Source: Brachionus manjavacas (Eukaryota > Rotifera > Eurotatoria > Ploima > Brachionidae). From it: a stretch of 64,000 nt of DNA. Positions 23,196 through 34,400 of this stretch are shown piece by piece. Numbering within the stretch: the stretch's first letter is position 1; each line of letters begins with the position of its first letter. The DNA lies in the NCBI GenBank assembly GCA_019054805.1, contig JAHQIY010000002.1, forward strand, positions 558,001-622,000. The letters run 5' to 3'. The notes beneath the pieces are model-generated. The model saw nothing but the letters and a program-made list of their open reading frames with translations. It ran no database searches and was not told where the DNA came from. A program made the position numbers and the translations under genes.

Positions 23196-24753
23196 GGCTC
23201 ACTATTTAAGTTAAATAGAAATCTTTTTTTAATTTATAGAAATAATTTTTTTTTAAATAGAAAAAATCTTTTTTCAACAAATTTATGCTACAAATAAACA
23301 AAAAAATTCTTTCCTAAAAAATTTATTTTTTCAAGCAAACATTTTTTTTCTATATATACAAATTAGTTGTTTGATAAATAAACTTATTTTGACTTTAAAT
23401 AAATTTAAATTTTAAATAAACAAAAATATATTTAGACAATGTTTGATGATGATTCGCAATCTGTTCCATATAGACGGTACTTATAAAATAACCAAAGAGG
23501 GCTTTCCTTTGTTAATTTTTGGGCGATCGAATCCAAATAGGAAAATTTATCCGATCGTTGCAAGGTTATGCTCAAGCGAGGAACAAGTTGATTTCGAACA
23601 TTTTTTCAATTCAATTTTAATGATCAGTCGCTTTTTTGGTATTAATCTTAAAGTTAAATTTTTAATGCAAGATGCTCAATCAGCTTGCTCAGCTGCTGCT
23701 CGTTAGTGTTTTCCGGGAGTAACAATTTTGATGTGTTGGTTCCATTTGAAACAAGCTGTTAAAAAAAATATAACTAAACCTATTGAATCGTTCAAACCAA
23801 TGATTGAGCAAGACATAAATAGAATGCATTATTCTACAACTATTGAGCAATTTAATATTGCCCAAGAACAAATTTTTAACAGCTGGAATTCAATCCCACA
23901 GCTTCGATATTGTAACATATTTTACAAATCAATGCATATTTTACATATTTTACATATTTTACAAATCAATGGCTGAAAAGCCAGTGGATGAATTGGAAGC
24001 TTTTTACTCGTCCATATGGTTTTTCAACAACCAACAATAATACTGAAGGCTTCAATCGAATAATCAAACTGATTTACTGAATTACGAAAGGTCAACTAAT
24101 TTAAATGCTTGCAAAACATTAGAAAAGATGCTCACTGATTTAAGCAAATCTCAAGAGAGCTTTGTTCTGAAACTCGTTAGGGATAATGGGTTAATTAAAC
24201 TTGCTGATTTTTTAACTTTAAATGATTTTTTTCTTACTAGCCAAACGACAGCTAATCGCGTGCTTAATGGTCAAATTAAATATTCGGTCAGTGTAAATCC
24301 AAAATTTTGTACATGTCCATATTTTTTGGAATACGGTATTTGCAAACATTTTATCTCACTTTGCAAGCTTTTGAATCTTCATTTTGACGAAAATGATCGA
24401 GAATTTGTTCAAGTAAAAAAGAGAGGTAGACCACCTAAATCTAATAATGGGGCATTGAATAAGAATTAATGTAAAATTATAAATATAAAAAAAATCTATT
24501 TAAATGAGAATTATTTTTATTTAACTTGCGAAAAATTCAATTTAGAAAAAAATTAAACTATTTATTTTTAAATTAATATTTTTTTAAATTATATAAAAAA
24601 AACTAATTGTATAATAAAAAATAAATGTATTTAATTTGTTAAAAATTTGTTAAATTTGTTATATTTTTTATGTTAAAGACTTATTTAACTATTTAGAAAA
24701 AAATAAAATCTTTTTAATAAAAAATTTTAGCTATTTAAGTTAAATGTTATTTC
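23196..24753 (+). mobile_element. MULE inserted in the Tigger right end
   Basis: Bracketed by a 9-bp duplication GTTATAAAG at 23187-23195 and 24754-24762. The ends share a palindromic word (left CTATTTAAGTTAAATAG, right CTATTTAAGTTAAATG). It contains the transposase relic described separately. Confidence 0.8.
23443..24469 (+). pseudogene. MULE transposase relic with SWIM zinc finger and AT-hook
   Basis: Catalytic-domain signatures are seen in order: HIDGTYKITKEGFPLLIFG, LMQDAQSACSAAA, then CFPGVTILMCWFHLKQAVKK, separated only by one in-frame TAG at 23704. A tandem repeat of atattttaca/aaatcaatg near 23916-23970 lies in the zone where the frame is lost. TNNTEGFNRIIK follows in another frame. 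The last frame (24128-24469) has a SWIM finger (CTCPYFLEYGICKHF) and an AT-hook-like KKRGRPPKS. It is close to intact but not translatable as one protein. Confidence 0.85.
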
Positions 24754-24798
24754 GTTATAAAGAGTTTTATGGGGTCTCGTTATACGGAGGAACGACTG

Positions 24799-25447
24799 TA
24801 ATTAGAATTTGAAAGAGAAATTAGAAATGTTACAGAAAAACTGTTGTCCATTGGAAGAGCTCATTTGTCAAAAATCAGTCGTTTCTTAACATTTTCACTA
24901 TACTTTAGATCTTCGATGAGTTGAGTTTGTTTTTTTAGTCAAGATAGCATTTCATTTTATCTATTTCACCATTTGATGTTTTCCTAGTGTATTCCCTTGA
25001 TCGATATTGCAGCGTCATAATTGGAATAATGACTCTGGCGCAGGTAGCTTAAGTTAAGAATGAGGCTGCAATAACAGACCAGAGAACAAAATATTTAAAA
25101 CTAAATTTTTTAAACAAACAAAACAGCAGATCTCAAATATTTTTTATCACTTACTTTTTCTGCACTCAATAAAATTGTGAATTATTAATAAAATTTGTTG
25201 TTAATTTTATTAAAATTATCAGTTTTTTAATAAAAAAAAATTTAACAATTTTTTTCTAAAATAATAAACTTAAAAAATTTCGATTTAACTTTTTTTTTAT
25301 TGCCAATTAATTAAAAACCCTAAAATCAAGCTCAAGACAAAAAAGTAAAATTATACAGTATTGCTTTATTTTAATCCTTTATGGATGCTAAAAAAAAATA
25401 AAAATAAAAATATGACTGGCTTTAATTGAATGATGAAAAATATTTAT
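24799..25447. other. Spacer downstream of Mondo
   Basis: AT-rich. Contains the Mondo 3' UTR on the minus strand; nothing else is recognised. Confidence 0.4.
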
Positions 25448-28400
25448 CTAAACTTTGGTAAGTGCAGCGGTGATACACTCTTCGGGCAATTTAGCAGGCT
25501 CTGTTAGCACGGAAGTGTTCCGGGACAAGATGCGCAGTGCATTCGACGCTAGCGGTCTCAATTGTGCCAAACTGCAAAATTTTCCCTGCCATTCCAGGAA
25601 AGTTCTTTCCATATCCTCTTTGGACGAAGTATTTACTGTCTGAATAAAACTATCGAATAATGGTTTTAGTATTAAAGAAAATAGATAAAACTTCCAATTG
25701 ACCATGGCCTTATCTTGTGCATGAGCATAAAATTTTTGCTCAAATATTTCTGTTTTGTTCAAATTTCCCACCACACTCACCCCACTCACTGGCAATTGAT
25801 TCTGGCATTCGGCTATTTTGTCGCTCAATTCATCTATTTCCTTCTTGTAAACCTCCAGATCAGACACCCGCTTCTCGCGTGCCAACTGCAGCTCTTTGAT
25901 GTACTCTGACGTTTTTTGAAGCATGACAGCTTTGCTAACCTTGAGACTCTTTCCGTCCTTGAGCGCTGGCACCAGTATCTGCAAGCGGTCAAAGCCCTGT
26001 TGAATATTACATCGCCTCTTCTGTTCTGCCGTGCTCAAATTGGCACTATCGGTATTTACACTATTTAAACTGTCCGAACGATTTAGTTTGGACGGATAGG
26101 AAATTTCCTGCTGCTTTGGATACGGCCCACCTTTGTACTTGGCCGTATAATCACCATAATTTGAATCAGTGCTGGCGTAACTTTGGTTCTGGAGCGTGAA
26201 GGGGCTGAAATTGGAAAATTTTTGACTCGGCGAAGGACTTGCCGAACTGAGGCCTTCGATTGAATCGGATATGATTAAGCTGTTTAGCTGTGTCGATTGA
26301 CCATTTTCCTCCGCTCTGGTCTTGCTTTGAGTGGCTGATTTTGTCTTGGAGTTGGATCGAGAATTGCCAGGCTCGATATTTTTTCTGCCTCGTTTGCTCG
26401 GAGGCGGCTTCACTTGTTCAATAAACTGCTCTTGGCTCATGATCTGGGACATGGGCGCTTCGGTCTGTTGGGAAACAATGATACTCGAGTTAAGCAAGTT
26501 GTTAATGCTCAGATTATCTGTTTTTGTCTTGTTTTCGGATGGCACCAAGACAATGCTCGAATTTTGTGAATTCGAATTTAAAACATTGGACATGTTGTCT
26601 TGGTAGATAAGTTTTTGTGGGGCTGACTGCTTCCGGATTGAAGACACAGAGGAGCCCGTAGCGCCTAGGATGCCGGATATGCGCATGCTGTTGGTGGCCT
26701 GCTTTGGAGGTGAAATGCTCGCCGGTATGCTTGACAGAGCTGGACTGTTCAGTGCCAAAAGGTTGCGTATTGTATTGGAAGAATTTGGTTGAAGCTGTGA
26801 GCTAGATGAGCGTCGAGCGCTCTGGCTCGGGACATTACTTGATACTGGATACTGCATGGAGTTAATGTTTAAACTCGAGTTTATCTGCGACAATGAAGAT
26901 GGCATCTTGATCGAATTGTTGACATTGCCAGACAGCGTTTGGTCCGATGAGCTCTTAAAAAAGAATCTTTAGATTAAAAATTCTTCCATTAGGTCATCGG
27001 AGAGGGCTTAAATTTTAAAATTTAAGAATCTTTTAATTCAGTTAATTTTTTGTGAGTCTAAACTGATGAGAAAGTGAGCTTTTCCGTTTTCAACTATTAA
27101 GCAGCAAAATTGGTAAAGTAATAATCTTGTTTACCTTTTTAGATTTTTTGGATTTAGAAAGGGACAGTGCTTTTCATTATTATCTGGAATAATTATTGAA
27201 TAAACTAATGTTTTTTTATAGCTGAAAAAATTGATTTTGGAAAAAATATATTTTTTAAGTCGTTAAAAATGTAGTCAAGTTTGTTTTTAATTTTCACGAA
27301 TTTTTAGAAATATAATCTAAATTTTTGTGTTTTTTTTTTTTTTAAATTTGAAAAAACCCCACCCTTAATTCTTTAAATTCATTTGTGTGTTATATTAGTT
27401 CTAATATGAAGGTGAATTTTTGATTCAAATTAAATTTAGTTTTTGATCAAATTATAAGTATTATAATAAGGTGAGTATCTAATAAAATTAAATTAATTAT
27501 TTACCAAGTGATTAATTTTAATTTAGAAATATTATTTTTTGGTATTTAGTCATAAATAATTTTTGTTTTTAAATCAAGAATTTTTTTTTATATTTTTATA
27601 TCTTTTTTATTTTATTTATTTTTATTTTGAAGAAGTATTAGATCGGTACTGATTTTCAAATAAATAAATAAATAAATAAATTAATAATGTTTTTAAATCG
27701 ATCAAAACTTAAAAAGTTTTAAAAAAAAAAAACAAAAAGTTTAGTTGACACGTGATTTATCAGCAATTAATTATATTTTGATGCATTAAACAATTCGACT
27801 AAAAAATTTTCTTACTCACAAAAAACAATTATCTAATGACATATTTATTTATATTTTTTAGTGACAAAACAATCATTAAAAATGACAAATTGTTTAAATT
27901 TGAATTTTCTAGTAACAGAATTAGACTTTACCAAAAACAAAATCTTTTAGATTTCTTGACAGAAATGATTGCAAAGCTCTTCAATATTTTAGGCTTTTAA
28001 TTTTTTTGATTTTTAAATTTTATTTATTACAAAAAAATCTCTTGAAGAAGAAAAAATATCTTCTCATATTTTTCAAAAAGCCAAACGATTTTTTAATAAA
28101 AATGAATATTTGCAAAATGATTAATAATAAAAAAAAAATATATATTTAGAGTCAATTAACACTTTCCAAAAAAAAATTTTTACAATTTATTGCAAAATAA
28201 AATGAATTACTAAAATTTAAGTGATATTTCTGTAAATTAAAAAAAAACATGTTAAAATATAAGCCGGAAATAGTTGAAATTCAAGAAAAAGTTTAAAATA
28301 AAAAGCCTACAGAATTAAACAAAAAATTAACTGTAACAATCTGAGCGCTCCTTTTTAAACTAAAAAAAATATTAAAATTTTTTTTTACAAAGTTTATATT

Positions 28401-31400
28401 TTTAACGAAATCTTAATTGAAATATTTTTGGTAGCTTTTAACTTTTTATTAAATCAAAGCTAAAATATTTTGGTAACTCAATTTTTTCATTGTTTATAAT
28501 TCTTTAAACGTTTTTAAATAATTTACTTTATTATTTATTTATTTATTTATTAGATTTAAATCAGTTTTTAAAAGGAAAACTAAATTACTTTTAACCTGAT
28601 TGCTAGATCATTTAAGTATAAATCAGATAAAAGGGATCTTAAAAACCCAGGATAAGTTAGATATTGGAAAAATAAATGAAAAAATTAGAGAAATAGATGG
28701 TGAAAAAAAAATAATGTCCAAGAATGGTATAAGTGAATCAATAAAAACATGCTTTGCAATGATGAACAACAACGATCAAAATGGGTTTACACTTCTCAAC
28801 CTACTTATAAAGGCATTCTAAAAAAAAAAAAAAAATGAATAATTGATTAAAAGATTAAAATATTTTATACTTTTATGTTTATTATGCAAAAATTAAAACT
28901 TGTATGTACAATCTATAAATTATTCTTTTAATTGAAACTAATTTAACTTTTCATTTTTATTTACAAAATTGTATCATTATTTGCTGTCTTAAATTTTACT
29001 TTTTACATTTTTAATTTTTATACATCGCCAGAATTGGCGCAAAATGAAATAAATAATAATAATAATAATAAATCAGATAACTTAATAAACGATACAATAA
29101 ATCTGAATAAATTCAATTAAATTTTAAAAATGTAATTTCAATTTTGCTTTCTAATTTTTTATTCAAATGACTCAATTAGTTAAATAATATCAGATTGCAA
29201 AAAGTAGAGAGATGAAGGTAAATTTGGCATTGTGAATTTTCAGACAAATCTTCCAATAATTATAAAAATAAAATTCTTTTTTACTAATTTAAATTGACAA
29301 TATTGAGCTTTTTAAATTTTGATGATGAAACAACATAAAAAAAACATGTTTGATTAAATTCATCAAATAAAAATAAATTTTAATTAAAAAGGAAATATTA
29401 ATGATCAAATAAAATATCAATATTTTGAATTTTTTGTTGTTGTCTCAATGATCTATTATATTATTTTTATTTTTTTTCGCAATTTGTAAATTTATTTTAT
29501 TTAAATGTAAAAATTCTGTCATCGCTACTTAATAAACTATTTATTAAACTGACCTGATAAATGAAACATTGTTTCCTTCACCTTTTGAAACTTAGAGAAA
29601 AATCTGTAGTACAAAATCCATATTTTTTTTTGTATTTAAAATTTTTGTATGAAAATTCTTGAGGGTAAATTTGGCATTGTGAATCTTGTCACATCCTATC
29701 ATCTGATATCATTTAATAACATTTTTTTTAAACTTTCCTCATATCAACTGATATCAGCTATTATCATTTGATATAAGATAATATCAGGTGAATTAAAATT
29801 TGAATTTTTAAATGTAAAAATTTGTAAAAAAATTTTTTTCTTATATTAGCTGATATCAGTTGATATCAAATCATATAATATGATATGGCAAGTTAACTTC
29901 CGGCACTGTAGATTATGGCTCTGATTTGTCAAAAATTAAAATCCAAAAAGCTCTAAATTTTTTAACTCTAAAACTTTAAAATAAAAAAAATATATCAGCA
30001 AAAAACTTAAAATATATTAATTATTTATAACAAATGACTAATTGTTAAATGAAAATTTTTTTTTAGTTAATCACCTTGAAAATACTTGAGACTGTTATAG
30101 AAATAGAATTTAGCTAAAACCAAAATTTCTTTTTACTTTATTCAACTTTTTTTTTCTACTGAATACAAAAAAATACAAAATTACAACAAATTGTTAATTT
30201 TTTAGAAGGTTAGTAGCAAAGTTAGGATAAAAATGGAGCATACCTTTAAATGATTGAAATCGCCGATGTCCGACATGTGCCTTTGTCTCATGGGTCTATT
30301 ATTTTGTGGCTGAGAAGTGGAACCAGGTGTAATCGATTGTGCAGCGGCCACAGTTGCCAATGTGTCAAAATTGGACAAGTCCGAATAATCAATAGCTATT
30401 GATATGCTTTGTTTATCAACTTGATCAGTATCTGCAGCAGTATCGCTTGTTTGATGGTTGAATGTTTGTATCTGAGCCGGTTGAATGTTCTCGGAAGCTA
30501 TTTGCGGATTTGAAGATTGTGGTGAGTTCTGCTCTGAATTCGTGTCCGCATTGAAATTAAAAACGTCACTGTTATTTCCCGGTAGATCAAAAAAGTCAAA
30601 ATTGGGAAACAAATGCATCAAATCCGGCTGAAATAGGTCCGGATTGGTGCCAAATATTGTGTCTTTGTGATCCTCGGCCAAATGTGTACTGAACAGCGTG
30701 TCCGAACTGAAATTGTTCAGGTCAAAGTCGAACAAGCCTGGCGACGGAGATCTACATCGGTTATTAAACTGCATCTGCTTGCTAGCCGCAGGCAAACTTG
30801 GACTATACCCACCCACTGAACTGCTAGAGTAATTGTTGGCCGAGTAGTTAGAAGACAAATTGTATGAGCCGTAAGAGTTGACGTTCTGAGGCGTATTGGC
30901 CCCATACGAGTTAAAATTTGAATCATTAGGCACTGGGACACTAAACTCACCGTGGCTAAACTCGTTTAGACCAGAGTAATTATTTGGATAAGCATAATTT
31001 TGCTGCATTTGGTAATTGGACTGAAAGGTCATGGAACTATCGAAATAATGTGCCTCATTTAAACTTGAACTTATTTGCTGAGTGCTGCTGGAACTCGATC
31101 CGGCCTGGTTCAAACCCTTTATCGGAATAAAATGTTCAGTTATCTCACAGGTTGGCTTTATTTGCTTGCGGGATATCTCGCGCCATTTTTTATACTCGTT
31201 TGTAATCGACTCTAGACGTGCCTTCCAATACTTTTCCTCTTTTTTGGACATCTTTTGCAAAGGAGCTTTTTCATCCAATCCATTGGCAAATTGGCAAATC
31301 AATCTAAGCTTCATATTTGGCTGGTCCTTCTTAGCATCTTTACAAGAATAAAAAATTAAAAAGTTTTGAAAAATTTGAATTTTTAAACTAATTTTTTTTG

Positions 31401-34400
31401 ATTTATTTAAGTTGTATTCGTAGATTTATTTAATATTAATTTATTTAATAAAAATGATACAACATAATGGGTGCCCAAAAATGGTTGTCCGTAATTTCAG
31501 TTAAACAAAAAATTATGATTAAATATAGATAAAAATTTTTAAAGTTTTAAATAAAAATCTGTTTTGGATATGTTTTTGTTGTATGTCCAACCCTGAAAAT
31601 TGACCAATACCTTGACTGAACTTTGGGACGATTAAAATCGATACCACAAAATTTTGAATAAATTACCCCAAACTTTATATTTTTTCCCCAAATATTAAAT
31701 AAATTCCCTAATTATTAAGTATATGTATAAAAAATTAGTAAACACTGTATTAAATACAAATCCACTATTTGTTACTTATTGACAATTTTTATTAAAAAAT
31801 GATAAATAATTTAAGAAAAAGTACCTAAATTTTGTAATAAAAATAAAGTAATGTTCCACTTTTTGTTTTGTCCAAAATTTACGAAACATGAAGTAAATTT
31901 ACATTTTACAATTAACTCACTCAAAAGACACCAAAGCTCTTAACGTAAAATCAGACGTAAATCTAAATCTACTTCACCAAAAGGTTCAGTGTTAAATTAT
32001 TTTGTTTTCTTTATTTTTCAAAACTTACTTATAGAAGACTTTTCTAGTTACATCCGTAAAAATATACTCGTTTATTCTGCTTTACTTTGATTATTGTTCT
32101 CCTCTTGAATGTTATTTTTAAAAAAATGCAATAATCAAACTTTAATTAATTTTTAAATTATTAAAATTCAAAATTAAAAGCTCATAACTTCAATGACATA
32201 AACAACTTTCTAGAAAATTATGGCTGACATGAATTTTAGTATAAAACTCGATTGAATATCATACTTTTTTCTCTCTTCTCATAATTTAGGTATTTTTTCT
32301 TAAATTTGTTATCACTTTTTAATAAAAATTGTCAATAAGTTGAAAATAGTGGATTTCTATTTAATTTAGTGTTAATTAATATTTTTGTGCATAAACTTAA
32401 TAATTGGGGAATTGATTTAATATTTGGGGAAGAAAATAAAAGAATTGGCGTATTTTATTCAAAATTTGTGGTACTCGAACTAAATTTCTCTGAACTTTGT
32501 CCCCAGTAATTAATAAATTTTAAAAAATTATTTCGATGCATCACTTGATAGAGAACATTTTTCTGATAAAAATAAGCTATTAATTATTTTTTTCTAAAAT
32601 TTTTTACAGAAGTAATGTTGATAAAGCTGAAAAACTTAAGTTTTTGTAAAAAAGTTGAAATTTAGTAAATTTCCCAATTTTTTGAAAATCTTTTGATCAA
32701 ATTTTATATATTAACTTAAAATTTTGCTCTTCTATAAAATCGAATACAATCTTTCAATTGAATGGCATTTTGAAAATTTAAATAAAAAATTTTACAGATT
32801 TTTTTCATAATTTTTCAAATTTTGGATAAGCTTTTTATTTAATGAAAAAATAAAGAAGAATTTAAATTATCATTCTATAAAAAGCGTATCATTCAAAAGC
32901 TAAGTTCATAAGATTTAATTTAATACACAATGTTTGATTTTTGTACATGGTCAGTTTAAGTTTATTTTGGTTCCTCATTTTTAGTGCATCTTATTGTTAG
33001 CTATTGATTTTTTTCTAGCAAAATTCTCTGAGCACCCATCTTAACTTCTATAATTAATTTCACAATATTTACGAAAATGTTTGATCACACATGTTTTATA
33101 TGAAATAATCTTATGGATTCAATGATTGAGAGTCTTTCAACAAGATTAAGTTTACTCTTCCAACAAAAAACCTCTAAAGAAAATAAATTATATCTAGCAT
33201 TCGAAGTTTTATTACCACTGAGGACAAGAAAGCCTTATGGTATGGGTTATTCATGAGTCTAGAAAATGCCAAAAAAATATTTCTTATTATTTTTGACAAC
33301 TCTAAGTGAAAGAAGAATAATGGGAGACATGATTCAGCTCTTTAAACTACAACGAGAAATAAATCGGGCAAAGAAGATAAGACCTCTGGTAAATTGAAAT
33401 TCAATCAACACTTCAGAACCTGCACAACGGATCTAAAGAGATCATTGATAGATTTGTTTCGAAATTTTTAAATAATGGATTTTTAGGGTAAAATTGAAAA
33501 TATTAAAAAGTGAAAAACTAAACAATCGTCTTTTACTCATTTGATAAAAGAATTCAAAGTTGATTTTTTTTTTAAATAAGAAAATTCTCTTTAAATTGAT
33601 TAATTGAAATTGAATCTAATTCTTTTTTAATAAGACGATTCCAAATATTTGATACACTGTTTCCAACTTTTTTTTATTTAATTTTTTAAAAAGTTCTGGC
33701 CAAAGAGTTTTTTTTACCACACTTGAATTCATGTGGCCGGACTTTAAAAAAAATTTAAATAAAAAGTTGTAAGCAGTGTATCAAATATTTGGAATCGTCT
33801 ACCTATAAAAGCATTAGATTCAATTTCTATTAAATAAATTTAAAATGAAAACATCAATTACAGCAGGTCTTCACATCTCGTTTCATGTGGTCCTCCCACA
33901 TCAGAGCTTTATTTATTATTATTATTATTATTATTAAATAAAATCTATTTATATTGACGTTTTTATCAATTTTTTCAATCCTTGGTGTAGTAGCTACCTT
34001 ACTTTATCTTCTATTTTTTTTAAAATCATTGTCAAAATTTTAATAAATATTTTTTTAGGCAACTAGTTTATTATCTAAAAAATTTAATTATATCATTATA
34101 TTATCCCATTATTTGAGTTATTATTTTTATTTTATTTTATTTTTTTAATTTTATTTTATTTTTTTATTCGGCTCGAAACAGTTTAATAAATAAATAAACC
34201 ATAAAATAAGTGTCTTAATAGTTTAGACTTACGCTGGAACTTTTTTACAAATTATTGGTATTTGGGGAATTTTTTCCAGAATATTTTTTAATTATGGTAT
34301 TTTGGAATTTTTAGGTGAACATTTAAGGTAAAATAATGCTTCAAATTTAAAAAAGTTTACCTAAATTTAAATCCTTGTTTGAAGGTCTTTCAAAAAAGCT

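Larger units (their letters stand above)
22263..24798 (-). mobile_element. pogo/Tigger-like transposon interrupted by a MULE
   Basis: TA-flanked inverted termini: CAGTCATTCCTCGGTATAAC at the left and a complement ending CGGAGGAACGACTG at the right. The native part is 22263-23195 plus 24754-24798 after removing the MULE and one copy of its duplication. It carries the N-terminal DNA-binding part and the extreme C-terminus of a minus-strand transposase, with the catalytic middle deleted. Confidence 0.88.

Noticed and set aside
27140..27176. Possible microexon of Mondo encoding a Lys/Ser-rich peptide (LSLSKSKKSKK)
   Set aside because: It has a good donor, but no AG acceptor keeps the phase needed between exons 2 and 3.
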